Shown: positions 1 through 8,722, counted from the first letter of the stretch. The stretch: DNA of 64,000 bases from Paenibacillus sp. 37 (GCF_008386395.1 NZ_CP043761.1:4836001-4900000), one strand, 5' to 3'. Notes: a model not told the origin generated them from the letters alone. Numbers and translations are program-made.

Positions 1-358
1 AGCACAGTACCTCAAATAGTTCTTCAAATGTACCCATGCCTCCGGGAAGCGCAATGAACCCATCGGATAATTCAGCCATCGTAGCCTTGCGTTCATGCAT
101 GGTTCCCACTTCAATCAGTTGTGTAAGCCCTCCATGAACAACCTCACCCCGGAATAATCCCGTAGGCATAACCCCGATTACTTCTCCCCCTTGCTCAAGA
201 GCAGCATCGGCTACTGCACCCATCAAGCCCATGCAAGAACCACCATAGACCAGTGCATAACCACTATCGGCAATCTGTTTGCCAAGTTGAACAGCCTTCT
301 CTGTATAATCGGGGTGATTTCCCGGATTGGAGCCTGCAAAAACAGCTATACGTTTCAT
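1..358 (-). CDS. LOG family protein (TIGR00730-type), partial
   Basis: The 119 visible N-terminal residues match the LOG (Lonely Guy) lysine-decarboxylase-like Rossmann family. GGS is at 39-41, MHERK at 87-91 and the family motif PGGMGTFEE at 105-113. Characterised members are phosphoribohydrolases that release a base from nucleoside 5'-monophosphates (cytokinin activation in plants); the bacterial substrate is often unknown. The ATG at 358 follows AAGGAG at good spacing. The C-terminus lies beyond the left edge of the window. One copy of the dispersed palindromic repeat ends about 30 bases upstream of this start codon. Family assignment is firm; the substrate is not known. Confidence 0.88.
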   Translation of the reverse strand, partial: MKRIAVFAGSNPGNHPDYTEKAVQLGKQIADSGYALVYGGSCMGLMGAVADAALEQGGEVIGVMPTGLFRGEVVHGGLTQLIEVGTMHERKATMAELSDGFIALPGGMGTFEELFEVLC

Positions 359-389
359 TGGGTTTCACTCCTTCTCATGATCTTTTTAG

Positions 390-570
390 ATTGAACTAAA
401 GAATATTTACACTTGCCACTTCGATGACAGAACAACCTTCCGATCGCTGTTATCCCCAGATTTTTTGATTCAATTTTACAAAGGTGAATATCTTGGGATA
501 AAGGCGAACGCTCCACTTCTTCAGGTTATTTCTGGCCTCTACGTTTCTCGTGTAAATGTTTAGTTCAATT
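390..570 (+). repeat. Dispersed palindromic repeat, copy A (181 bp)
   Basis: The ends are inverted repeats (left ATTGAACTAAAGAATATTTACAC is matched by right GTGTAAATGTTTAGTTCAAT). The interior carries GATCGCTGTTATCCCC and GATAAAGGCGAACGCT, which form part of an imperfect inner palindrome. The same element occurs at 7441, 7933 (reverse) and 31308. It has no coding capacity. It sits about 30 bases upstream of the LOG-family start codon. Confidence 0.85.
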
Positions 571-636
571 TATCTATTTTAATAATATATATCATGAATG
601 TAATGGGTATGTACAACAGGTTAACAGAACCCATGC

Positions 637-670
637 AAAAAAATACCCGACCGTTTGCAGCCGGCCGGGC
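637..670 (-). terminator. Rho-independent terminator after the ung operon
   Basis: Read on the minus strand, GCCCGGCCG pairs with CGGTCGGGT around a short loop and is followed by a T-rich tract. It lies about 110 bases past the stop of the small gene downstream of ung, so it probably ends the ung transcript. Confidence 0.7.
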
Positions 671-780
671 TCCCGTTTTATTACACATCAATTTAGAAGG
701 GGTTGTTACTACCTAATATACAGACCAAACATTAAATCCATATGATCTTTGCATGAAATGAATATTAAATCTTCGTGGTA

Positions 781-1200
781 CTAACGTATCCCGCGGCGTG
801 AACGTACGACAAACATATGCTTGTCTTTACGAAGAACCCGACCATCTGCAAGTTCAACCTGATCCTCGTCATGACGCAGAATCGTCGTGGATAACGCTAC
901 AATTTTGGCCCGGCGCCAGATCATAACCTGTGACTTGAAATAGATCGCATTTTCGAACTGAATTGCCTTTTTCATCACATATCCAACCTTGTGCACCTCA
1001 GAACGTGCTTTCTTTAAGGGAAGACTCTCTTCGGGAAGAGGTCTAATCATTGCGATATTGTCAAACGATACCTTGATCCGTTTCGGTCCGATCCGTACAC
1101 ATTCCGCTTCTTCATCCCACTCGACCAGCGTTCCCTTCAATGGCTCCCGTATGCCTGTTGCACGATATACCGCTACTTTTCGTCCTATCCAATGTCGCAA
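781..1200 (-). CDS. Conserved hypothetical protein downstream of ung
   Basis: I do not recognise this 139-residue basic protein. The first ~60 residues (VGRKVAVYRATG-like start, KGTLVEWDEEAECVRIG, then a second strand-rich segment) look like a small beta-barrel of the SH3/Sm type; the rest also looks strand-rich. A strong GGAGGTGA sits 5 bases before a TTG at 1200, directly after the ung stop codon, so I chose TTG. An in-frame ATG at 1215 and a longer frame to 1254 overlapping ung are possible alternatives. It is almost certainly translated from the ung transcript. Function is unknown. Confidence 0.7.
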   Translation of the reverse strand: MRHWIGRKVAVYRATGIREPLKGTLVEWDEEAECVRIGPKRIKVSFDNIAMIRPLPEESLPLKKARSEVHKVGYVMKKAIQFENAIYFKSQVMIWRRAKIVALSTTILRHDEDQVELADGRVLRKDKHMFVVRSRRGIR

Positions 1201-1219
1201 TGTTCTCACCTCCATCTGT

Positions 1220-1888
1220 CTAGTTTTCAGGTATCTTCCAATCGATCGGTTCAATACCTTTGGAGGTCAAGAAATCATTGGCTTTGGAAAAGGGACGGCT
1301 GCCGAGGAATCCGCGATGCGCAGCCAGCGGACTGGGATGTGTAGACTCCAGTACCAGGTGCTTGTCCCTATTAATAAAAGCACCTTTCTTCTGGGCATGA
1401 CTGCCCCATAGCATATATACCATTGGCTCTGAACGTTCATTCAGCGCACGAATTACAGCATCCGTAAATGTCTGCCACCCTAGTGCCTGATGCGAGTTAG
1501 GCTGACCTTCACGAACCGTCAGAACAGCATTTAATAGCAGGACTCCCTGCTGTGCCCAATGAACCAGAGATCCATGATTCGGAATGGGCAGGTCCAGATC
1601 GGCGTGAAGTTCCTTGTATATATTTTTCAGAGAAGGCGGTACGCGTACCCCCGGTCTAACCGAAAAGCTTAATCCATGAGCCTGTCCCGCACCGTGATAA
1701 GGGTCCTGACCAATAATAACGGCCTTAACCTGATGATATGGCGTCAGCTTCAGTGCGGAGAACAGGTCTTCTTTGGGCGGAAAGACCGTCTGTGTTTTGT
1801 ACTCGGCGGCTAGGGTGTAACGAATCTTGTTGAAATACTCGGCTTCTGTCTCTTCCTGAAGCACCTTGTCCCAATCGTTTCCAAACAT
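1220..1888 (-). CDS. ung: Uracil-DNA glycosylase (family 1)
   Basis: Removes uracil from DNA to start base-excision repair after cytosine deamination or dUTP incorporation. The 222-residue length is normal for family 1. The water-activating motif GQDPYHG is at 60-66 (catalytic Asp about 62) and the minor-groove loop HPSPLAAHRG is at 184-193 (catalytic His about 184). The ATG at 1888 follows AAAGGAG. The gene precedes a small conserved gene whose ribosome binding site overlaps the ung 3' end, so the two form an operon. Confidence 0.97.
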   Translation of the reverse strand: MFGNDWDKVLQEETEAEYFNKIRYTLAAEYKTQTVFPPKEDLFSALKLTPYHQVKAVIIGQDPYHGAGQAHGLSFSVRPGVRVPPSLKNIYKELHADLDLPIPNHGSLVHWAQQGVLLLNAVLTVREGQPNSHQALGWQTFTDAVIRALNERSEPMVYMLWGSHAQKKGAFINRDKHLVLESTHPSPLAAHRGFLGSRPFSKANDFLTSKGIEPIDWKIPEN

Positions 1889-2127
1889 ATGTATAGGCTC
1901 CTTTCCCCTGATGAATGCAGTTACGTGTAGCCCAACTACCGGGCTCTTCCTTCTGAGAGCCGCATGTCATGCAACTCATAGACTATCCACCATTTTAACA
2001 TAACCGGGGGCAGCAGACCAGAATTGCGCATCAGGGTATGTTCACCTCGAAATAAAACTTGTTCTTGCTGCATTCCGTGTACTCATCCGAAAAAGCCACC
2101 ACGCTGTTGCGTGATGACTTGATGACT

Positions 2128-3348
2128 TTACACTTGAACGGGTACCTCTTCGACTTCTTTTACAAGCACACTACTGATTCTCCGTAATCCTTCCTGAAGG
2201 ACAGAACGCGGACAAGCCAGATTCAACCGAATACAACCCTCACCATTCGCTACAAACATATGGCCATCTTCCAGAAGCACACCTGCTTGCTCAGCGAAGA
2301 ATAACGGTAAACTTACATGTTGGGGAGCATAGGCTGAAATGTCAATCCAGGCCAGGTATGTGGCTTCCGGAATATGAAAGACAGCCAGCGGCAGATGTTG
2401 CTTCACATATTGTTCTACACAGGCAAAATTGGCGTCGAGATAAGCTTTTAATTGTTTCAGCCATTCATCACCCGTTTCATAAGCTGCTTGAGTGGCAGCA
2501 ATGCTCAGTGGGTTTTTGAAACCATAATGGCGTGCCTGCCAGATGTCTCGAAGTTCCTTATTCGGAATGGTGACATTGGAGAACATCAGTCCAGCCATAT
2601 TGAATGTTTTGCTCGGGGACATGCATGTAATGATTCGATCCGTATCCGGGAACAGCTTCGCAAGTGGCGTATGTCTTTTGCCAGTCCGCAGCAGATCACA
2701 ATGAATTTCATCCGAAATGACCCATACATTGTTCCTCAGGCAGATCTCACCCACACGCTGTAACTCTTCCGTTGTCCAGACGCGTCCAGACGGATTATGG
2801 GGGTTGCAGAAAATACATACCCTTACCTTCTCATCCTTGGCCTTGGCTTCAAAATCCTCAAAATCAATCGAGTACCGCCCTTGCTTAATGTGCATATCCG
2901 AACATACCAGTTCAAGATCATTATGCTCCGCGGCTGACTTGAAGAAACCATAAGACGGGGTAACAATCAGTACTTTCTCATCCGACTGACAGATGTATTC
3001 CACCAGTTCATATAAAGCGGGGATGATCCCGTTTGAGGTCTCCAAATGATCCTTGGGGAAGGACCAATCATAGTACCTTTTCATCCAATTCGAGACAGCT
3101 TCATAGTATGCCGGATCAAACACCTGGGAGTAACCCATAATTCTGCGGTCCAAACGTTCCTTCACTGCATCCAGAATCTCGGGAGGTGTAGCGAACTCCA
3201 TATCTGCAATCCACATGCGAATGAATTCTTCGTCCTTAAATGGAAATGTCATATCTTCTGAGGCGTTAAAAATATATTGACGGAAACCATCCGTATTCAT
3301 GGCATTTGTACCTGTGCGATCTATAATCTCATCAAAGTTATATTTCAT
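2128..3348 (-). CDS. patB: PatB/MalY-type PLP-dependent C-S lyase (cystathionine beta-lyase)
   Basis: Fold-type I aminotransferase-like enzyme of the MalY/PatB subgroup, expected to cleave cystathionine or cysteine to a thiol, pyruvate and ammonia. NPHNPSGR is at 182-189, the PLP ring-contacting SDEIH at 212-216, and the Schiff-base lysine at about 247 in SPSKTFNMAG. The length of 406 residues is typical. It is divergent from an XRE-type regulator, with a near-perfect palindrome between them, which suggests local control. The C-S lyase activity is inferred from the family; a transaminase role cannot be excluded. Confidence 0.88.
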   Translation of the reverse strand: MKYNFDEIIDRTGTNAMNTDGFRQYIFNASEDMTFPFKDEEFIRMWIADMEFATPPEILDAVKERLDRRIMGYSQVFDPAYYEAVSNWMKRYYDWSFPKDHLETSNGIIPALYELVEYICQSDEKVLIVTPSYGFFKSAAEHNDLELVCSDMHIKQGRYSIDFEDFEAKAKDEKVRVCIFCNPHNPSGRVWTTEELQRVGEICLRNNVWVISDEIHCDLLRTGKRHTPLAKLFPDTDRIITCMSPSKTFNMAGLMFSNVTIPNKELRDIWQARHYGFKNPLSIAATQAAYETGDEWLKQLKAYLDANFACVEQYVKQHLPLAVFHIPEATYLAWIDISAYAPQHVSLPLFFAEQAGVLLEDGHMFVANGEGCIRLNLACPRSVLQEGLRRISSVLVKEVEEVPVQV

Positions 3349-3428
3349 AGTAGCTTCTGCTCCTCTGTCTGTTCAACTTTTCATTGTCGGTTCATGTCGT
3401 ATGAGATCTATTATTCCATGACGTAGAA

Positions 3429-3450
3429 ATTGCATCAAATGCGATACAAT
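3429..3450. promoter_or_regulatory. Minor inverted repeat next to the main operator candidate
   Basis: ATTGCATC and GATACAAT form an imperfect 22-bp palindrome (8 of 11 positions match) that directly abuts the larger palindrome. It could be a weaker second site for the same regulator. Low confidence. Confidence 0.35.
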
Positions 3451-3494
3451 CTATTCTGACGAAACAAATAAAGTTTATTGTTTCTTCAGAATAG
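3451..3494. promoter_or_regulatory. Candidate operator between patB and the XRE regulator
   Basis: A 44-bp inverted repeat: CTATTCTGACGAAACAA on the left is matched by TTGTTTCTTCAGAATAG on the right (one mismatch in the outer 16 to 17 bp of each arm). It lies in the 252-base divergent intergenic region, about 100 bases from each start codon, where an autoregulated XRE repressor or activator would bind. No T-run or loop typical of a terminator is present. Confidence 0.65.
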
Positions 3495-3600
3495 GTTTTT
3501 CGGTGAGAAAGTGATATATTTCTCATATAACATCATTTTTATGAATGACTTTCACCATTTTCACGTACTCTCAAGAAACATTGCATAAGGAGAACCGGTT

Positions 3601-4308
3601 ATGAACAATATCAATCAGGAAGTTGGCAAGAAAATACGAAACTTTCGGAAGTGGCGGGGACTGACCATTCAACAGCTTGCGGATCAGATCTTCAAGAGTA
3701 AGGGTACGCTGTCCAAGTATGAGAGCGGAGATATTACACTTGATCTGGTGACGTTACATCATATTGCGAACGCACTCAACATCCAGGTGGAGCAACTCTT
3801 GTACCAAGAGCCAAGACACGCTTCTCCCTTGATGAATGCGGTCCCGTCCAGCTTTTTCAAGAATTCTACACGTTTCTATTCCTACTTCTATGATGGGCGT
3901 AACAACAGTCTCATTCGATGTGTCATTGACATGATGGCTCAATCGGATGCCAACCGTTATCGCACCGTGATGTATATGAATGTGAAGGATTTTGAGAACT
4001 ACCAGGAGTGCGAGAATATGTATTGGGGTCACACCGAGCATTATGATACACTCACCACGCTGATTTTGAAAAATCAGGCCACGCCGCTGGAGAATCTATA
4101 TATTAATATTCTGGCGTCTTTTCAGGAATCAGAGAAAAAATGGGGACTGATGGCTGGTGTCTCCTTCAGACCTTTCATGCCAATCGCGCTCAAAATGTTA
4201 TTCTCCAGAACCCCGCTGCCCGAGAATCAGGAGTTGTATAATGAATTAAAAATCTCAAAGGAAGATCTGCGGACACTGAAAATATACAACATGCTCGCTG
4301 TCACTTGA
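3601..4308 (+). CDS. XRE-family transcriptional regulator
   Basis: An N-terminal helix-turn-helix of the XRE/Cro type spans about residues 8-63 (IRNFRKWRGLTIQQLADQI, then KGTLSKYESGDITLDLVTL). The remaining ~170 residues form a domain I do not recognise, perhaps a ligand or oligomerisation domain. The ATG follows AAGGAG. It is divergent from the patB-like lyase across a 44-bp palindrome, so it most likely controls that gene and itself. A bidirectional terminator follows. Confidence 0.85.
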   Translation: MNNINQEVGKKIRNFRKWRGLTIQQLADQIFKSKGTLSKYESGDITLDLVTLHHIANALNIQVEQLLYQEPRHASPLMNAVPSSFFKNSTRFYSYFYDGRNNSLIRCVIDMMAQSDANRYRTVMYMNVKDFENYQECENMYWGHTEHYDTLTTLILKNQATPLENLYINILASFQESEKKWGLMAGVSFRPFMPIALKMLFSRTPLPENQELYNELKISKEDLRTLKIYNMLAVT

Positions 4309-4377
4309 ACAACGCAGCGTATCACCCATTCTCATTATGGGTCGGCGACAGTTGCTCCACATTCCTCCTCATTAAAT

Positions 4378-4423
4378 AAGGCACTTCTATAAGCTGTTGA
4401 AACCAGCTCATAAAAGTGCCTTT
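4378..4423. terminator. Bidirectional terminator
   Basis: AAGGCACTT pairs with AAGTGCCTT, with an inner AGCTG/CAGCT stem. It lies between the convergent XRE gene and the M16 protease gene and is usable from both sides. Confidence 0.75.
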
Positions 4424-4465
4424 CACTTTGATGCCTATCGGTTCGGGGATTAGTGAGACTAACGT

Positions 4466-7387
4466 TTAGTTTTTGATTAAATCCAGCGTCTCGTCAAACA
4501 TTTGCTTCTGTTCCTCAATCTTGTTCTCATTACCGATCACGCAGCGCTGTTGCTGTTCAAGAATGGCCGATAAGAGCTCAGCAAAACCGATAATGTCGCT
4601 TTCCTTCGTGCTTAACACTTCGTCACGTTCCTGTTGCAGATCTGCTTCAGTCACATTCGACAGATAACACTCCAGAGAGAATGCCCCTTCGCCATAAGGT
4701 GTTCTCGGCGTATCGAGATCCTGAATCGCACCAATGATGTAACGCGTCATTTCCCGCTCGTCTGCCCGGAAATCGGTTAAATATTGCGGTATCTCTTCAT
4801 ATACTTTGTACGTTTTATCCAGGTTCGGATCACGGTACGATGCAACGTAGCTGTCTCCGTTCCGTCTGAAACCTGACATACAGCCATAAGCTCCGCCTTT
4901 GGCGCGGATATTGGTCCACAAGTAATCCAGAGACAGGATACCCTGCAAGACCCGTAGGGAACCGGTGTATTGATATCCTTTGTTGATATAATTGCCCGTT
5001 TGCACCACGTACTGCACCTCTGAAGGAGAACGGAATCCTTCCTTATGCGTAGCCGGTGTGAACGTAAACTCTTCCTTGGCAACCTCATGTGTGAACAGCT
5101 TCGCTTTCAGATCGGATACCTGTTGCTCCAGTCCTTCATATCCCTGCTCATCGGCAGTGTAACTAACAAGCAAGTTCTCCGGTCTGAAAATATACCCTGT
5201 CAACTCTTGCAGGCTGGAAGATAACTCTTCTTTTCTGGCCTCAAAATTCGCCTGAAGATCCTCAAGCCACTGGTAAAAGGTAATGCCACTCACAGCTTCT
5301 CTGAAATCCGCAACCGCTGAATGTTTGGACGATGACCGACCAATTCCCGCAGAGTGTCCGCTATTGATCAGATTACGTTGCAGATTACCTTTCATCTGAG
5401 AGATGATCTCATATAACCGCTTCGAATTATCGAATTGGGATGTGAACACAATTTCTTTGATCATATCAAAGGCAAATCCAAGCTTGTCATATAACACTTT
5501 TGCGTTGAACTCATAGGTCGCTTTGAATTCATTGTGCTTATGCGCGTTAGCATAAGATCCAATCCCGCTATGAATACCTCCTGAATGGATATGGATTTCA
5601 TTGGACAATTCATTGAACGAATAGTTTTGAGTATCCACGTAACCCAATACATTTTTCAACAATCCTGCATACGGCAGGAGATGACGTGGCACTTCTTTGA
5701 TATCGAACAGCAGTCTCAGATAACCAATCCCGTTTGTGTAGAGGTTATGGTGGAGAATGGTTGTGCCATCGACCTGGTTCACCGTTTGATGCAACGTAGA
5801 GGCTTTTGGTTCAATATCTTCAATCGACAACGTCGGTATGACCTGCTGCTGCTCTTTGGTTGAAGGTGTATTCTGATATTCGGCGAGTGCTTCCGTTTTC
5901 TGAATCAGCGTCTGAACTTCTTCCTCGCTAAGTCCGGCCTGAATGGTTTTCAGCCGTGCTTTCAGCGCTTCTTCTTTACGTGAATTCAACCCTTTGTCCG
6001 GTGTCAGGGCTACGAAGGAAGTATGTGTGTTTTGCAGTAAATACTTCTCAATCAGCTGCTCAAAGTAACCTTCGTTCATTTTTGTCCGCAGTTCAGCAAA
6101 TACGTCATTGGCTTCCAAATGAGTGAAAGGTGCTTCTTCATCGTACAACCAGCTTTGCAGGGAGGAGAATCCGTAGATCAGACCCTTCGGCATTCTGCCA
6201 TAGTCCGCTTCTCTGTGATTGAACTCATACGAGTTAATTCCAGCAAGCAGCGCTTTAGGATCAAATCCTTCTTTTACCACACGCTCAAGCACTTCTTGGA
6301 CCGTTCCCAAGAAATCCTCTTTGCTCGCCAGATTGCTCTTCTTCAGTCCCACAGTGAATACAGGTTGATACAGGCTGTCATCATACGAACCGTAGACATC
6401 CTTCGCAATGCCTTTATCCAGCAAAGCCTGTTTCAATACCGCTCCCGGAGCGTTCAGCAAGGCGTATAACAAAATCTGGAACGAAATGTTCAGTTCCTTA
6501 TCCAGACTTGTGCCAATCACTGCATTATAGGTCAAGAAGCTGTTATCCACTTCGGATTCCGTACTTCCCGCAGAGTAAGTCTTAACTGTGTCTACCCGTT
6601 GTGCAAAGGCAGGTTGAAGTTGAATGGCCGAATCAATCTCGATTCGATCATATGCACTCAGGTAGTTCTCATCTAGCCATTGCAGCTTCTCTTCCATATC
6701 CATATCTCCGTAGAGATAGATGTAACTGTTGGAAGGATGATAGTATCTCGTGTGGAAATCCAGCAACCCCTGATATGTCAGATCCAGAATAGCTTCCGGG
6801 AATCCGCCAGACTCGGAGGAGTATGTGGTATCCGGGAAAAGGGAGTTCAGCACTTCTCTGCGCACCATTCGTTCCGGTGAAGAAAAGGCACCTTTCATCT
6901 CGTTATATACAACTCCGTTGTAGGTTAACTCATCGTCAGCAGAGGTCAGGTTGTAGTTCCAACCCTCTTGTAGAAATATCTTTTCATTCTCATAAATATT
7001 TGTATTTAATACCGCATCCAGGTAAATATCCATCAGGTTATGGAAGTCATGATCATTACGACTCGCGATCGGATAGATCGTCTTATCGGGATACGTCATG
7101 GCGTTAAGGAATGTATTCAAAGAACCTTTCAGCAACTCAACAAAAGAATCCTTGGCCGGAAATTTCTTGGACCCACAGAGCACGGAATGTTCGAGGATAT
7201 GGGCTACCCCTGTATCATCTTCCGGAGGTGTGCGGAAACCGATACTGAATACTTTGTTGTCGTCCTGATTGGACAAAAGTACAATTTTGGCTCCGGATTT
7301 CTGGTGCTCCAACAGATACGCATCCGATTTCAGTTCTTCAATTCTGCGCTCCTGTAACACCTTGTATGGCTTAAGCTGTTTCAACAT
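4466..7387 (-). CDS. M16C-family zinc metalloprotease (PreP/insulinase-like)
   Basis: Large 973-residue single-chain M16 peptidase. The inverted zinc motif HILEH is at about 63-67, and the third ligand lies downstream in GVVYNEMKG. The long clamshell architecture with an M16C-associated middle region matches presequence-protease-like enzymes that degrade unfolded peptides. No signal peptide, so cytoplasmic. I chose the ATG at 7387 because GGAGG stands about 10 bases before it; the ATG at 7408 overlaps that ribosome binding site. A truncated copy of the dispersed repeat lies about 55 bases upstream. Its natural substrate is not known. Confidence 0.9.
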   Translation of the reverse strand: MLKQLKPYKVLQERRIEELKSDAYLLEHQKSGAKIVLLSNQDDNKVFSIGFRTPPEDDTGVAHILEHSVLCGSKKFPAKDSFVELLKGSLNTFLNAMTYPDKTIYPIASRNDHDFHNLMDIYLDAVLNTNIYENEKIFLQEGWNYNLTSADDELTYNGVVYNEMKGAFSSPERMVRREVLNSLFPDTTYSSESGGFPEAILDLTYQGLLDFHTRYYHPSNSYIYLYGDMDMEEKLQWLDENYLSAYDRIEIDSAIQLQPAFAQRVDTVKTYSAGSTESEVDNSFLTYNAVIGTSLDKELNISFQILLYALLNAPGAVLKQALLDKGIAKDVYGSYDDSLYQPVFTVGLKKSNLASKEDFLGTVQEVLERVVKEGFDPKALLAGINSYEFNHREADYGRMPKGLIYGFSSLQSWLYDEEAPFTHLEANDVFAELRTKMNEGYFEQLIEKYLLQNTHTSFVALTPDKGLNSRKEEALKARLKTIQAGLSEEEVQTLIQKTEALAEYQNTPSTKEQQQVIPTLSIEDIEPKASTLHQTVNQVDGTTILHHNLYTNGIGYLRLLFDIKEVPRHLLPYAGLLKNVLGYVDTQNYSFNELSNEIHIHSGGIHSGIGSYANAHKHNEFKATYEFNAKVLYDKLGFAFDMIKEIVFTSQFDNSKRLYEIISQMKGNLQRNLINSGHSAGIGRSSSKHSAVADFREAVSGITFYQWLEDLQANFEARKEELSSSLQELTGYIFRPENLLVSYTADEQGYEGLEQQVSDLKAKLFTHEVAKEEFTFTPATHKEGFRSPSEVQYVVQTGNYINKGYQYTGSLRVLQGILSLDYLWTNIRAKGGAYGCMSGFRRNGDSYVASYRDPNLDKTYKVYEEIPQYLTDFRADEREMTRYIIGAIQDLDTPRTPYGEGAFSLECYLSNVTEADLQQERDEVLSTKESDIIGFAELLSAILEQQQRCVIGNENKIEEQKQMFDETLDLIKN

Positions 7388-7440
7388 AAACTTGAGTCCT
7401 CCGTCCATAAGATTGTTTTATTGGTTTTGTGACTCTACAT

Positions 7441-7527
7441 AAGTTCAAATATGGTTATTTACACGGGCACTCCGATGACAGAACAACATCTGTCCTCTCC
7501 GTTATCGTGTAAATGTGTAGTTGAACC
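7441..7527 (+). repeat. Dispersed palindromic repeat, copy B (87 bp, internally deleted)
   Basis: Same terminal inverted repeats and flanks as copies A, C and D, but about 94 bp of the centre is missing: GATGACAGAACAAC is joined directly to TCTGTCCTCTCCGTTATCG. It sits just upstream of the M16 protease gene. Confidence 0.8.
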
Positions 7528-7701
7528 TATATCGTTCAGCAAGGTAAAGGTAATATATGCCTACGGATAGTATACACCATTGTTCCGTCTCTTCATAAAA
7601 GTCAGATAAATGTACCTTCTGATATGTATTATGCAGGGTTTATGTTTATGAACTGCATGGTAAAGTGGTCTACAATGAAGTGACATTGATATTAAAGAAC
7701 A

Positions 7702-7757
7702 TAAAAAAAGATCGCATGCAGCTTGGTTAACAAGCGTCATGCGATCTTTTCTTTTTA
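7702..7757 (-). terminator. Terminator of tRNA-Leu
   Basis: AAAGATCGCATG and CATGCGATCTTTT form a strong stem followed, on the minus strand, by seven Ts. It starts 4 bases past the mature tRNA 3' end. Confidence 0.85.
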
Positions 7758-7760
7758 AGA

Positions 7761-7846
7761 TGCCGAGGACCGGGATCGAACCGGTACGGTAGTCACCTAC
7801 CGCAGGATTTTAAGTCCTGTGCGTCTGCCAATTCCGCCACCCCGGC
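7761..7846 (-). tRNA. tRNA-Leu (anticodon TAA)
   Basis: 86 nt. Acceptor GCCGGGG pairs with CCTCGGC, with discriminator A and no encoded CCA. The anticodon stem CAGGA/TCCTG encloses CTTAAAA (anticodon TAA). The long variable arm (GCGGTAGGTGACTACCG) is class II, as expected for leucine. The T-arm GGTTCGATCCC is present. Confidence 0.96.
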
Positions 7847-7876
7847 AGGATTATGTATTTCTTGGCGACAAGAAAT

Positions 7877-7905
7877 ATCTTACCATGAACTAATTAACTT
7901 TGCAA
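7877..7905 (-). promoter_or_regulatory. SigA-type promoter of tRNA-Leu
   Basis: TTGCAA, 17-base spacer, TAAGAT on the minus strand, about 30 bases before the mature tRNA. Repeat copy C begins 28 bases further upstream. Confidence 0.6.
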
Positions 7906-7932
7906 CACCTTTATATAAAATAATCCAACTAT

Positions 7933-8113
7933 ATTAGTTTAACTAATGATTTGCACGATAACGGAGAGGACAGAAAAAACTGAAAAAGCGAAGCGTTCGC
8001 CTTTATCACCGGATTTTCCCTTTCAAAAGGGAATCGAAAAAATCTGGGGATAACAGCGATTAGAAGGTTATTCTGCCATCGTAGTGTCAGTGTAAATAAT
8101 CTTTAGTTCAACT
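7933..8113 (-). repeat. Dispersed palindromic repeat, copy C (181 bp, reverse orientation)
   Basis: The reverse complement aligns with copy A over its full length: the same ends, GATAACAGCGATT/AATCGCTGTTATC and AAGCGTTCGCCTTTATCACC. It is located just upstream of the tRNA-Leu promoter. Confidence 0.85.
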
Positions 8114-8116
8114 TAT

Positions 8117-8159
8117 AAAAAATGAAACAGGCACTGCAAGCGTCAGCTCACAGTGCCTA
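8117..8159 (-). terminator. Terminator of the stress-protein gene
   Basis: GGCACTG pairs with CAGTGCC, then TGTTTCATTTTTT on the minus strand. Two more hairpins (8162-8187 and 8209-8235) stand between this and the stop codon at 8273. Confidence 0.65.
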
Positions 8160-8272
8160 GAAAGTCCGAGTTGCGGTCCCGGACTTCCGGTAAACCAATC
8201 TATATTAAGGGAGGTGTAAGATAAGAATACCTCCCCAACATTAAAGAAACCTAAAATCAGCCTTAAATTAAA

Positions 8273-8722
8273 CTAAAAAAGTAAAATAGGTCGAACACGA
8301 GCCGCTTCTTCCTCACTACACTCCACGATAACCAAGATATGGTCCTTTAATAGCCAATCTTCGTAATACCGCGCATCCTCCTCCGAGATCCCCGCTTCAG
8401 TCAGTGTAAGCACCAAATCATCAGTCTCACTCCCAATCTCATTACCAGCGAGCCTACGTACTGCATTTCCGATCGACATCGTCTGATCCATCCGCTTCCC
8501 CAGACCAGCCAATATACCTTTCAGAGCTCCAAAAGCACCGTCAGTTCCTGCACCTTTTAATGGTTTGGGCAGCCCCGTCTTTTCGCTCACCAGCTCCAGA
8601 TTAAGCTGCTCCTTCGCCACTGCTCCCAAATATTTATCCTTGATGCCTTCCTCTTTCACCTTATTCAGCATAATTATAGCCTCGTTCTCGGTACGGGCCA
8701 GCCCAATAATCAATTGTGTCAT
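8273..8722 (-). CDS. General stress protein 17M/YflT-like protein
   Basis: 149 residues with an N-terminal IIGLARTENEAIIMLNKV helix-strand start, a central Gly/Ala-rich GAFGALKGILAGLGKR segment and a C-terminal ILVIVECSEEEA strand. This arrangement resembles the small general-stress YflT/17M family and related flavin-independent stress proteins, in which a loop of glycines joins two alpha/beta halves. The assignment rests on overall pattern only. It is monocistronic with a terminator downstream. No catalytic residues are evident. Confidence 0.6.
   Translation of the reverse strand: MTQLIIGLARTENEAIIMLNKVKEEGIKDKYLGAVAKEQLNLELVSEKTGLPKPLKGAGTDGAFGALKGILAGLGKRMDQTMSIGNAVRRLAGNEIGSETDDLVLTLTEAGISEEDARYYEDWLLKDHILVIVECSEEEAARVRPILLF

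Noticed and set aside
1725..1979. Small cysteine-containing open frame overlapping the ung start
   Set aside because: Out of frame with ung, no ribosome binding site, and most of its length is inside ung.
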